DNA of 64,000 bases from Paracidovorax oryzae ATCC 19882 (lineage in GTDB: Bacteria > Pseudomonadota > Gammaproteobacteria > Burkholderiales > Burkholderiaceae_C). The position numbers and the translations under genes were made by a program. Within the stretch, counting starts at the first letter, position 1. The number at the start of each line of letters is the position of its first letter. The notes under the pieces were generated by a model. That model was not told the DNA's origin. It ran no database searches and saw only the letters and a program-made list of their open reading frames with translations. The stretch is from positions 1 to 64,000 of the forward strand of contig NZ_JMKU01000025.1 of assembly GCF_000687165.1 (NCBI RefSeq), in the 5' to 3' direction. This document shows, piece by piece, positions 48,780 to 57,194 of the stretch.

Positions 48780-49525
48780 GCCATCTCCAGCTGGCGCGGA
48801 GCCAGTGCGTCCAACTGGTGCAGCATCTCCAGCGTGTCGGAGAAGTCGCTGAACGGCGCGTGGGCGATGTGGTTGGCTTCGCAGTGGGCGATGAGCTTGT
48901 ACTTGGCGAAGACGAAGTCGGCACGGCCGGAGACGCAGAAGTCCGAGGTGCTGTCGCCCACGAACAGCACACGCCCGTGCACGGCCCGCTGCTCGGCCAG
49001 CCGTTCGCACTTGCAGTTGCCGCTGGCGCGCGCGCAACTGCCGCTGGCCCAGGGCGACTCCAGGCGCCACTGGCGCGGGCCGGCCTGCACGAGGCGGTTG
49101 GCGATCACGGGCAGCCCGTCCAGGCCGTGGCGGGCCAGCACGGACTGGATGGCGTAGTCGATGCCGTCGCTCACCACCTGCACCGGCATGCCCAGGGCCT
49201 GGGCCTCGCGCACGAAGGCGGCGAAATGCGGATCGACCTCGATGGTCTCCAGGTGGGCGTCGAGCTCGGCGCGGTCCATGTCCAGCAGCGCGACCTGGCC
49301 CTTCATGCATTCGCGCGAACCGATCTCGCCGCGCTCCCAGGCGTCTTCCAGCGCCTGCCAGTCGGGCTGGCCGAAGCGCTGCAGCAGGGAGTCGGTGACG
49401 TCCCGCGTGCTGATGGTGCCGTCGAAGTCGCACTGGACCATCCAGCCCGCGGGGGACGCAGCGAGGTTCCGGGCGGAAAGGGCCGGGCGCCGGAGCGAGG
49501 ACAGGGGAAAGGACGCAGTCGTCAT
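48776..49525 (-). CDS. MtnX/PHOSPHO-like HAD phosphatase
   Basis: 249 residues. The nucleophile motif QCDFDGTISTRDVTDSLL near residue 32 and the MtnX-like QVVSDGIDYAIQ near 118 are clear. VLFVGDSTSDFC near 190 and FAKYKLIAHCEAN near 208 complete the HAD-IB set. Relatives remove phosphate from keto-phosphates or from phosphocholine/phosphoethanolamine. A Cys-rich insert (CARASGNCKCERL) may bind metal. It begins four bases after the HlyD-type gene's stop, so biosynthetic and export genes form one run. Confidence 0.85.
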   Translation of the reverse strand: MTTASFPLSSLRRPALSARNLAASPAGWMVQCDFDGTISTRDVTDSLLQRFGQPDWQALEDAWERGEIGSRECMKGQVALLDMDRAELDAHLETIEVDPHFAAFVREAQALGMPVQVVSDGIDYAIQSVLARHGLDGLPVIANRLVQAGPRQWRLESPWASGSCARASGNCKCERLAEQRAVHGRVLFVGDSTSDFCVSGRADFVFAKYKLIAHCEANHIAHAPFSDFSDTLEMLHQLDALAPRQLEMA

Positions 49526-49529
49526 GGTG

Positions 49530-50501
49530 TCATTCCTGCTTCAGGGGAAGAAAGCTCACGCGCACGGTCTGGCCGGGGCGTGCTTCCGGGGGGCTGTCGA
49601 ATTCGAGCACGCACTCCACGACCCGCATCGGGCCGCGCTGGGCGTCTTCCTGCAGCCGCGAGGCGCCGAGCACGGGGCTGATGCGCACCACCCGCGCGGC
49701 GGGCAGGGCGACCGGGGCGGCGTCGCCGTCGGTCGTGACCGAGGCGCGCATTCCCGGCTTCACCGTGGCCGCGTAGTTCTGGTTGACCTCCGCCCGCACG
49801 ATCAGCGGCCGGTGCGGCATCAGCGTGATCGCGGCATGGCTGCCGGCTGCGGCCGCCAGGCGCACGCCGGCCTGGGTCCTGACATGCACCACGGTGCCGT
49901 CCTCGGGCGCCCGCAGCTCGAGGCGGGCCTGCTGGCCGCGCACCTGGGCGAGCTTCTTGCGCGCCACTTCGGCCTCCGCGCGCGCCACGGCAGCATCGGA
50001 TTCGGCGGCGCGCAGGGCCTGGGCCGCGTCGTCGGCGCGCTGCGGTTCGGCGGCATTGGCGGCGGCTGCTTCGGCGAGGCGGGCGGCCGAGCGGCGCAGT
50101 GCCGGCACCTGCTGGGCGCGTGCGCGTTCGCGCGCTTCCGCCAACTGCAGCTCCGCCTGCGCCACGTCCGCCTCGGCCTGCAGGCCGGAGCCGGACAGGC
50201 GCAGCAGCACCTGCCCGCGCTTCACGGCCTGGCCTTCGTGCACGGCGACGGTGTCCACCACGCCTTCCTGCAGGGGGGCGAGGTCGAGCATTCCGCCCTG
50301 GACCTCGATGCGGCCGCGGGCGATGGCCACGCCGTTGGCTGCGCCGGAGGCCGGGGCGGATGCGGGCGCCTCGGGCGCGGGCATCTGCGCGGGGGTGCCA
50401 CGGTCGGTGCAGGCCGCGAGCCAGGCGAGGGCCAGCGCGGAGGCTGCGCAGGCGGCGCCGCGCGCGGCGCGGGGGCCGAGGGGAAGGGAGAGGCGTTTCA
50501 T
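49530..50501 (-). CDS. HlyD/DevB-type membrane fusion protein
   Basis: 323 residues. The signal-anchor region ALALAWLAACTDRG contains a lipobox-like Cys near 31. A lipoyl-like barrel begins with LAPLQEGVVDTVAVHEGQAVKRGQVLLRL near residue 70 (quoted as two overlapping pieces), then a long Ala/Glu/Arg coiled-coil hairpin (about 105-190) and the second half of the barrel (LELRAPEDGTVVHV). It joins the inner-membrane ABC pump to the outer-membrane channel. Start overlaps the ATPase stop (ATGA). Confidence 0.85.
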   Translation of the reverse strand: MKRLSLPLGPRAARGAACAASALALAWLAACTDRGTPAQMPAPEAPASAPASGAANGVAIARGRIEVQGGMLDLAPLQEGVVDTVAVHEGQAVKRGQVLLRLSGSGLQAEADVAQAELQLAEARERARAQQVPALRRSAARLAEAAAANAAEPQRADDAAQALRAAESDAAVARAEAEVARKKLAQVRGQQARLELRAPEDGTVVHVRTQAGVRLAAAAGSHAAITLMPHRPLIVRAEVNQNYAATVKPGMRASVTTDGDAAPVALPAARVVRISPVLGASRLQEDAQRGPMRVVECVLEFDSPPEARPGQTVRVSFLPLKQE

Positions 50502-51244
50502 GGGGTGATGGCGTCCGGCTGGCGCCAGTCGCTGCGGATGGCACCGTCTTCCATGCCGAGCACGCGGTCGGCATGGCGGACGAGGCGCGGGTCGTGGCTC
50601 ACGCACAGCACGGTGGTGCCGTGGGCGCGTGCGATGCGGTGGAGGATGTCGATGACGCGCTGGCCGCTGTCGGCATCCAGCGCGCTGGTGGGTTCGTCGG
50701 CGAAGAGCAACTGGGGCGACTTGGCGATGGCGCGGGCGATGGCCACGCGCTGCTTCTCGCCTCCGGACAGCTGGGCCGGGCGCATGTGCGCGCGCTGCGA
50801 CATGCCCACTTCGTCGAGGGCGCGCCGTGCCTGGCGCGCGCTTTCTCCGGCGCCCAGGCCCAGGTAGCCCAGGGGCAGCTGCACCTGCTCCAGGGCGGTC
50901 AGCGCGGGAAAGAGGTTGAAGCCCTGGAACACGAAGCCCGTGTGCTGCAGCCGGAAGCGCTCCAGCGCGCGCGGGCCGAGCGCTCCCAGGTCTTCGCCCA
51001 GGGCGTAGGCCTTGCCCGCGTCCGGCTGCTGCAGCCCGGACAGCAGCGACAGCAGCGTGCTCTTGCCGCAGCCCGAGGGGCCGGAGATGAGGGTGAGTTC
51101 CCCCGGGAGGATGGACAGCGAGAGCTGGCGCAGCACCGGCACCTGCACGACGCCGGAGACGAAGGATTTCTGCAGGTCCACGGCCTGCAGGCTGGGGGCG
51201 GCGCCAAGCTGCGGCGCGGGGGAGCGGGGGGCGTGGGTGTTCAT
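50498..51244 (-). CDS. ABC transporter ATPase (MacB/LolD/DevA type)
   Basis: 248 residues. Walker A ISGPSGCGKSTLLSLL near residue 53, a Q-loop in TGFVFQGFNLFPALT near 105, signature QLSGGEKQRVAIARAIA near 157, Walker B LLFADEPTSALD and the switch His in CVSHDPRL. These are marks of ATPases that drive FtsX-type permeases. It is translationally coupled to both neighbours. Confidence 0.93.
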   Translation of the reverse strand: MNTHAPRSPAPQLGAAPSLQAVDLQKSFVSGVVQVPVLRQLSLSILPGELTLISGPSGCGKSTLLSLLSGLQQPDAGKAYALGEDLGALGPRALERFRLQHTGFVFQGFNLFPALTALEQVQLPLGYLGLGAGESARQARRALDEVGMSQRAHMRPAQLSGGEKQRVAIARAIAKSPQLLFADEPTSALDADSGQRVIDILHRIARAHGTTVLCVSHDPRLVRHADRVLGMEDGAIRSDWRQPDAITP

Positions 51245-52377
51245 CGCAGCAGCAGGGCGGGATCGGCGGCCATGAGGCCGCGCATGGCCAGGAGGCCCGA
51301 AAGCAGCGCGACGAGCGCGACCAGGCCCGCACAGGCCAGGGCGGTGGCAGGCGTCATCGCGACCGGCACGCCCTGCGACGTGGCGAGCCACAGCAGGCCG
51401 GCGCTGGCGGCGGCGCCCAGCAGCAGGCCCAGTCCACCAATCCAGCAGGCCTGCTCGATCACCAGCCGGCCCAGCGAGCGGCGGCTCACGCCCAGCGCGT
51501 TGAGCACGGCATATTCACGGGCCGATCCGGCCACCACGCCCATGAGCGACTGGCTGGTGACGACCGTGCCCACGAGGCAGACGATGCCCACCATGAACAG
51601 CACGGCCACGCCCGCGCCCGTGTCCAGCAGCCAGTACAGCTGGGAGCGGCGGGCGAACTGGCGGGCCGTCCAGACCTCGAACGGGCCGAAGCCCGGGGCT
51701 CCGGCGGAGAACCGGGCCTGGACCTCCCGGGCCTGCTCCGGCGTGCGGGTGCGGGCCACGACGTAGGTCGGCGCGGTCGCCGAGCCGGTGCCCGCGATCT
51801 CGCGGGCGGTGTCGATCGACGACAGGACGTTCGCCCCGCCCAGCCCGCGCAACCCGTCCACCGCGGCCACGACATGGACTTCGTGCGCGTTGATCCAGGC
51901 CGTGCCGCCCACGCCGGTGCCCAGCGTGGAGAGGTCCGCCCGGTCCACGATGACCGCGCCGGGCGCGCGCAGCGCCGAGCGCTGCCAGCCGGTGAGCAGG
52001 TGGGAGAACAGCATGCCGTCCGGCGCGGAGCGGATGCCCGACAGGTAAATCGACACACCGCCGCTTCCGGATTGGGCGCTGCGCCAGTCCGCGTCCACCC
52101 AGAGGTAGGGCTCGGTGGCCACGACCGCCGGGTCCATGGCCAGCCGCAGGTCCACGTCGCTGCCGATCGCCCGGCCGAAATTCACGCTCTGCGTGCCGGG
52201 GTAGCCGGCCCAGAGATCGGCTCCCGATGCGCGCACGTACAGCGCCGCGCTGCCGAAGATGCCCAGCACCAGCGCGGCCTGCACCACCAGCAGCACGCAC
52301 GAGAAGCCCACGGCGAACACGGCGGGCACGAACCGCCGCCACTCGTGGACCAGCGTCTTGCGGGCCAGGGCGATCAT
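51241..52377 (-). CDS. FtsX-type ABC permease (DevC-like)
   Basis: 378 residues. One N-terminal helix (FVPAVFAVGFSCVLLVVQAALVL), a periplasmic domain of about 200 residues, then three C-terminal helices (near 255-280, 305-330 and 345-370) with SAREYAVLNALGVSRRSLGRL, the usual FtsX coupling segment. Size and layout match DevC, the permease of the DevBCA glycolipid exporter, better than the larger MacB. It would extrude its substrate with the ATPase and HlyD protein through the outer-membrane lipoprotein encoded next. Confidence 0.87.
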   Translation of the reverse strand: MIALARKTLVHEWRRFVPAVFAVGFSCVLLVVQAALVLGIFGSAALYVRASGADLWAGYPGTQSVNFGRAIGSDVDLRLAMDPAVVATEPYLWVDADWRSAQSGSGGVSIYLSGIRSAPDGMLFSHLLTGWQRSALRAPGAVIVDRADLSTLGTGVGGTAWINAHEVHVVAAVDGLRGLGGANVLSSIDTAREIAGTGSATAPTYVVARTRTPEQAREVQARFSAGAPGFGPFEVWTARQFARRSQLYWLLDTGAGVAVLFMVGIVCLVGTVVTSQSLMGVVAGSAREYAVLNALGVSRRSLGRLVIEQACWIGGLGLLLGAAASAGLLWLATSQGVPVAMTPATALACAGLVALVALLSGLLAMRGLMAADPALLLR

Positions 52378-53795
52378 GGCGCCTCTCCGTCGTCGGCCGA
52401 TGCGGGGGGGAGCGGCGCGCCGCCCAGTGCCTTGTACAGCGCGACGAAGGCCAGCGAGCGCGCGTCCTGGGCCGTCGCCCATTCGGCCTCGGCCTGCAGG
52501 GCCGCGCGCTGCGCGGCGAGTCCGTCGTACTCGCTGGCCAGGCCGAGCCGGGCCTGGACGCTGCCGGCACGCACGCGCTCGGCGAGCGCGGGCTGCGCTT
52601 CCGCCAGGGCATCCGCCCGGTTCTGCTGGGCCGCCAGGGCGGAGAGGGCGCCCTCGGCTTCGGCGATGGCGCCGCGCACCGTGCGCTGGTAGGACAGCGC
52701 TGCGGCCTGCAGCGCCTCCTGCTGCGCGTCCACCTGCATGCGGCGGCGTCCCCAGTCGAAGAGCGGGATGTCGATGGTGGGGCCGATGGCCGGCACGTTG
52801 TCGCTGGTGGTGCGGCGGTTGCGCGTGATGTTGTAGGCGTACAGCAGCGAGCCGGTGATGGCGATGCGCGGGTACAGCTCGGAGCGGGCCATGCCCACGT
52901 CTGCGGCGGCCTTGCGCACGGCCGCTTCCGCGGCCTGCACGTCCGGGCGCGTGCGCAGCAGGTCGGCGGGCAGCGCCGAGAACGCGAAGGGCGCCAGGGT
53001 GGGCACCCGGACGGGGCCGGCGGCGCTCCAGGCCGGATCCGGTGCCACGCGGTCCAGCAGCACGGCCAGCGACTGGGCTGCGCGTGCTCGTGCCTGTTCG
53101 GGCTCGGCGCGTGCGGCACGGGTGCGGGCGCGCTGCATGCCGGCCGAGGCCACTTCGTCGGTGGCGCCGGTCCAGGTGCGGCGGCGTACCTCCGCCAGGC
53201 GGGCGGCCCGCTCGTCGAGGGCCGCCTGCCGGTCGAGCAGCTGCAGCTGCCGGCGCGCGGCCTGCAGGTCCAGGTAATTGCGCACCACCTCGGCCACGAC
53301 GGCGACGCGCGCGCCCTGGCCGTCCGCCACGGCCGCGTCGCGGTCCGCCGCGGCCGATGCCCGCGCGCTTTCGGCGGCGCCGAACAGGCCCAGCTCCCAG
53401 ACCATGTCGATGCTGGCGTGGAAATAGCTGTCGGTGGCTTCGATGTCCTGCAGGGTGCGCGCGCCTGCGCCGAACGAGGGGCGGAACTGCACCGCCGCGC
53501 GCCCGGCCTGCAGGCGGGCTTCGCGCAGCCGGTGGGCGGCGATCGCCAGGTCGAGGTTCTTCTGCAGCGCCTCGTCCACCAGCGCGTCGAGCGCGGGGTC
53601 GTGGAAGGCCTTCCACCAGGCGCGGAACTCCGGAGCGGCGGCGGCGCCGTCCGGCACGGGCGAAGTCCAGGTGGCGGGCAGGGCGGGTGCCTCCGGGCGG
53701 CGGATGTCCGGTGCCGAGCAGCCGGCCAGGAACGCGATCGCCGCGGCAGCCAGGCCGAGGCGGAGCGGACGTGGAATGGGGGACGGAAGAAGCAC
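52374..53795 (-). CDS. Outer-membrane efflux lipoprotein (NodT/TolC family)
   Basis: 473 residues from a GTG at 53795. Lipobox FLAGC near residue 20, then CSAPDIRRPEAPALP. The two repeated coiled-coil halves of TolC-like channels are present: WWKAFHDPALDALVDEAL near residue 55 and LPADLLRTRPDVQAAEAAVRKA near 260, with YPRIAITGSLLYAYN. No strong ribosome site supports the chosen start. It heads the nine-gene minus-strand run, with its stop overlapping the permease start (ATGA). Confidence 0.85.
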   Translation of the reverse strand: MLLPSPIPRPLRLGLAAAAIAFLAGCSAPDIRRPEAPALPATWTSPVPDGAAAAPEFRAWWKAFHDPALDALVDEALQKNLDLAIAAHRLREARLQAGRAAVQFRPSFGAGARTLQDIEATDSYFHASIDMVWELGLFGAAESARASAAADRDAAVADGQGARVAVVAEVVRNYLDLQAARRQLQLLDRQAALDERAARLAEVRRRTWTGATDEVASAGMQRARTRAARAEPEQARARAAQSLAVLLDRVAPDPAWSAAGPVRVPTLAPFAFSALPADLLRTRPDVQAAEAAVRKAAADVGMARSELYPRIAITGSLLYAYNITRNRRTTSDNVPAIGPTIDIPLFDWGRRRMQVDAQQEALQAAALSYQRTVRGAIAEAEGALSALAAQQNRADALAEAQPALAERVRAGSVQARLGLASEYDGLAAQRAALQAEAEWATAQDARSLAFVALYKALGGAPLPPASADDGEAP

Positions 53796-53973
53796 GCGCG
53801 GCGTTACATTTGCGGGGGTGAAGCCAGGGCGGGGAGTCCGGTGGCGATGGCAGGATTGGACCGCCCCAAGCTTGAGCCGCCTTGCATGGCATATGGAGGC
53901 TTCATGGAGATGCGGGGCTTTGCACGGCAATCCCGGCAGCTGTGGATAATTCCGCCCAGCACCCTCCGACGCC

Positions 53974-54720
53974 ATGAACCTTCCCGCCGCCCCGCAGGCC
54001 ACCGGCCCGCTCGTTCTCGTCGTCGAAGACGAGCCGGGCATCGCCACCATCCTCTCCGCCTATCTCCAGCGCGACGGACTGCGCGCCCACCAGGCCCATG
54101 ACGGCCTGGAGGCCTTGCGGCTGTTCCGCCAGCTCAAGCCCGACATGGTGCTGCTGGACATCCACCTGCCCGGCATGGACGGCCTGGACCTGCTGCGCGC
54201 CATCCGCGAGGACGGCCAGACGCCGGTGATCATGGTGACGGCCCTGGCCGACGACGTGGACAAGCTGGTCGGCCTGCGCCTGGGGGCGGACGACTACGTG
54301 GTCAAGCCCTTCAGCCCGCCGGAAGTGGTGGCCCGGGTGCGCGCCGTGCTGCGGCGCGTGCAGGCCCAGCCCTCGGCACCGGCCCGGGCCGCCCAGCGCA
54401 TCCGCGTGGGCCGCATCGAGATCGACCAGGAGGCCCATGCCGCTTTCGCCCACGGCGACGACGGGCGCGCCGTGCCGCTGCCGCTGACGCTGACCGAATA
54501 CCGGCTGCTGGCCTGCCTGGCCGCGCAGCCCCGGCGCTGCTTCTCCCGCAGCTACCTGATCGAGCACTGCCTTCCCGAAAGCGATGCGCTCGACCGCGTG
54601 ATCGATTCCCACCTCTCCAAGCTGCGCCGCAAGCTGCAGCAGGCGGGGCAGGGCGAGCTCATCGAGACCGTGCGCGGCATCGGCTACCGGCTCTGGCCCG
54701 GGGAGGGTCCCGTTGCCTGA
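53974..54720 (+). CDS. OmpR-family response regulator (BaeR-like)
   Basis: 248 residues. The receiver domain has LVVEDEPG, phospho-acceptor Asp62 in LLDIHLPGMDG and the conserved Lys in VVKPFSPPE. The C-terminal winged helix contains LTLTEYRLLACLAAQP and the recognition helix region VIDSHLSKLRRKL, then IETVRGIGYRL. It is divergent from the exporter operon, with 178 bases between starts, so that operon is the obvious target. It overlaps the kinase gene by eight bases. Confidence 0.92.
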   Translation: MNLPAAPQATGPLVLVVEDEPGIATILSAYLQRDGLRAHQAHDGLEALRLFRQLKPDMVLLDIHLPGMDGLDLLRAIREDGQTPVIMVTALADDVDKLVGLRLGADDYVVKPFSPPEVVARVRAVLRRVQAQPSAPARAAQRIRVGRIEIDQEAHAAFAHGDDGRAVPLPLTLTEYRLLACLAAQPRRCFSRSYLIEHCLPESDALDRVIDSHLSKLRRKLQQAGQGELIETVRGIGYRLWPGEGPVA

Positions 54721-55888
54721 GCACCGCGCACCGGCCGCGCAGGGGTCGCTGTTCAGCCGGGTCTGGGTGCGGTTCGGCGTATGCATCGCCGCCACCGTGC
54801 TGGCGACGATGGCGCTGCTGGCCGCGAGCGTGATGCTGTTTTCCGAGGTGCAGTACCGCGACTTCTACCGCAGCCTGCCCTCCGACGTGCAGGTCGAGCT
54901 CGACGGCCTGCGCGACCGCGACATGGAAGACAGCCCGCGGGCGATGGAGATCTACGGCCAGTACTGGCACGGCGACCTGCTGTTCGGCGAGAAATGGTCC
55001 CTCGTGGTAGGGCTGGTGATCTGCCTGCCCATCGGCCTCGTGGTGGGATTCTGGGTGTCGCGCATCGTCACGCTGCCGCTGGCGTCGATGGCCGAGGTGG
55101 CGTCCCACGTGGCGGTGGGGGATTTCTCGGTGCGCGCCCAGCCGGGCCGCTACCACGACGAGATGGCGGAAATGGTCCGGCATTTCAACCAGATGATCGA
55201 TGCGCTCGAACGCTCGGCCAAGGAGCGGCGCGCCCATGCGGCCTCCATCTCGCATGAGCTGCGCACGCCGCTCACGGTGCTGCGCGCGCGCCTGCACGCG
55301 ATCTGCGATGGCGTGATCGAGGCCGATCCGGCAGAGTCCCGCGCGCTGCTGGAGCAGGTCGAGTACCTGGGGCGGCTGGTGGGCGACCTGCACACCCTGT
55401 CCATGGCGGAGGCGGACCAGCTGTCGCTGGAAACCCGTGCGGTGGACCTGTCCGAGCTGGTGCGCGATGCCGTGGCGCTGCATGCGCAGCGCATCGAGGA
55501 CCACGGCGTGGAACTGGCGCTGCGGCTGCCTGACGAGGAGGGGCCCCAAGCCATGGTGGACCCGGACCGCATGCGCCAGATCCTGTTCAACCTCGTGGAG
55601 AACGTGCTGCGCCATGCGGCGGCGGGCGGCTGGATGGAGGTCGAGGTGGCCCGGGAGGACGACCGCGCCGTGCTGCGCGTGAGCGACGCGGGCCCCGGCA
55701 TGCCGGCGCGCCTGCTGGAGCGGCCCTTCGAGCGCTTTCCCCACGACCCCGGGCGGCGGGGCGAGGGCTCGGGGCTGGGCCTGTCCATCGTGAAGGCCCT
55801 GGTGCAGCGCCAGGGCGGCAGCGTGCGGGTGCAGAACCGTCCCGAAGGCGGCGCGCGCTTCACCGTGGAATTCCCGGCCATCGACTGA
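54713..55888 (+). CDS. Membrane sensor histidine kinase (BaeS-like)
   Basis: 391 residues from a TTG start that overlaps the regulator's end and has GGGAGG upstream. Two membrane helices (near 18-40 and 95-118) enclose a periplasmic loop of about 55 residues, followed by a HAMP domain. The phospho-acceptor His181 is in SISHELRTPLTVL. The ATPase domain shows FNLVENVLRHA, SDAGPGMP and GEGSGLGLSIV. A sensor of this size usually detects envelope stress or the exported compound itself. It forms a pair with the regulator at 53974. Confidence 0.92.
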   Translation: MPEHRAPAAQGSLFSRVWVRFGVCIAATVLATMALLAASVMLFSEVQYRDFYRSLPSDVQVELDGLRDRDMEDSPRAMEIYGQYWHGDLLFGEKWSLVVGLVICLPIGLVVGFWVSRIVTLPLASMAEVASHVAVGDFSVRAQPGRYHDEMAEMVRHFNQMIDALERSAKERRAHAASISHELRTPLTVLRARLHAICDGVIEADPAESRALLEQVEYLGRLVGDLHTLSMAEADQLSLETRAVDLSELVRDAVALHAQRIEDHGVELALRLPDEEGPQAMVDPDRMRQILFNLVENVLRHAAAGGWMEVEVAREDDRAVLRVSDAGPGMPARLLERPFERFPHDPGRRGEGSGLGLSIVKALVQRQGGSVRVQNRPEGGARFTVEFPAID

Positions 55889-56041
55889 TCCGCGGGCGCG
55901 GGCCCATGGCACGCAGTCCTACGCGCCCAGCCGCTGACGGACCACAACCGGTGCGGGCTGCGCTGCATACGATCACACCCATGCCGAGCAGCAATGCGCG
56001 GCGCCCCGGATCCCCCCCTCGCCCCAATGACTGGGGTTTCA

Positions 56042-56074
56042 CCCTGTCCTGCCTCACGGCGGACAGGGTTTTTT
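56042..56074 (+). terminator. Rho-independent terminator after the two-component genes
   Basis: Perfect arms CCCTGTCC and GGACAGGG around an 11-base loop, then six T residues. It separates the kinase gene from pyrC, whose start lies 32 bases beyond, so the pyrC promoter must overlap this region or pyrC relies on readthrough. Confidence 0.85.
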
Positions 56075-56105
56075 ATGGGCGCGCCCGGTGGGAGAATCGG
56101 CGCCC

Positions 56106-57191
56106 ATGACCGTTGCCGCACACCCCACCCCTACCGCATCCGCCTCCGTGGACACCCTCACCATCACCCGGCCCGACGACTGGCACCTGCACGTGCGCGA
56201 CGGCGAGCCCCTGCTGACCGTGGTGCCCCATACGGCGGCGCAGTTCGGCCGCGCGGTCATCATGCCCAACCTGCGCCCCCCCGTGACCACCGCGGCCCAG
56301 GCGCTGGCCTACCGGGAGCGGATCCTGGCCGCAGTGCCGCAGGGCATGTCTTTCGAGCCGCTGATGACGCTCTACCTCACCGACAACATCCCGCCCGCGG
56401 AAATGGCGTGCGCGAAGGAGGCCGGCATCGTCGCCTGCAAGCTCTATCCCGCCGGCGCCACGACGAACAGCGATGCCGGCGTGACGGAGCTGCGCAGGAT
56501 CTATCCGGTGCTGGAGGCGATGCAGAAGGCCGGCCTGCTGCTGCTGGTGCATGGGGAGGCCACGGGCAGCGAGATCGACCTCTTCGACCGCGAGGCCGTG
56601 TTCATCGACCGCCACCTCATCCCGCTGCGCCGCGATTTCCCCGAGCTCAAGATCGTCTTCGAGCACATCACCACCCGCGAAGCCGCGCAGTACGTGGCCT
56701 CCGGCGACGCCTTCACGGCGGCGACCATCACGCCGCAGCACCTGCTCTACAACCGCAACGCCATCTTCACGGGCGGCATCCGGCCGCATTACTACTGCCT
56801 GCCCGTGCTCAAGCGCGAAACGCACCGGCTCGCCCTCGTGGAGGCCGCCACCGGCGGCAGCCCGAAGTTCTTCCTGGGCACGGACAGCGCGCCGCACGCC
56901 GCGCACCTGAAGGAGCACGCGACCGGCTGCGCGGGCTGCTACAGCGCGCATGCCGCCATGGAGCTGTATGCCGAGGCCTTCGACGGCGTGGGCGCTCTGG
57001 ACAGGCTGGAGGGTTTCGCCAGCTTCCACGGCCCGGACTTCTACGGCCTGCCGCGCAACCAGGGCACGCTGACCCTGCGCCGCGAATCGTGGACGCCGCC
57101 CGAGAGCTTTCCCTTCGGCGAAGCGCTGCTCAAGCCGCTGCGCTCGGGCGAGGCGCTGGCGTGGCGGGCGGTGGCTGGCGGAGCGGGCTGA
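56106..57191 (+). CDS. pyrC: Dihydroorotase (type II, PyrC)
   Basis: 361 residues. A zinc amidohydrolase of pyrimidine synthesis that cyclises carbamoyl-aspartate to dihydroorotate. The HxH pair in [11 protein letters not shown] near residue 25, the carboxylated Lys in [13 protein letters not shown] near 112, then [12 protein letters not shown] and [10 protein letters not shown] supply the metal ligands. [16 protein letters not shown] near 258 holds the catalytic Asp. The length is typical of proteobacterial PyrC. It is four bases before the NYN-domain gene. Confidence 0.95.
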   Translation: MTVAAHPTPTASASVDTLTITRPDDWHLHVRDGEPLLTVVPHTAAQFGRAVIMPNLRPPVTTAAQALAYRERILAAVPQGMSFEPLMTLYLTDNIPPAEMACAKEAGIVACKLYPAGATTNSDAGVTELRRIYPVLEAMQKAGLLLLVHGEATGSEIDLFDREAVFIDRHLIPLRRDFPELKIVFEHITTREAAQYVASGDAFTAATITPQHLLYNRNAIFTGGIRPHYYCLPVLKRETHRLALVEAATGGSPKFFLGTDSAPHAAHLKEHATGCAGCYSAHAAMELYAEAFDGVGALDRLEGFASFHGPDFYGLPRNQGTLTLRRESWTPPESFPFGEALLKPLRSGEALAWRAVAGGAG

Positions 57192-57194
57192 GCC

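Noticed and set aside
42425-49525. Assignment of the cluster to a known aminoglycoside, polyamine or ornithine-lipid pathway
   Set aside because: The enzyme set lacks the defining genes of these pathways (for example sugar nucleotidyl enzymes, ornithine acyltransferase OlsA/B pair).
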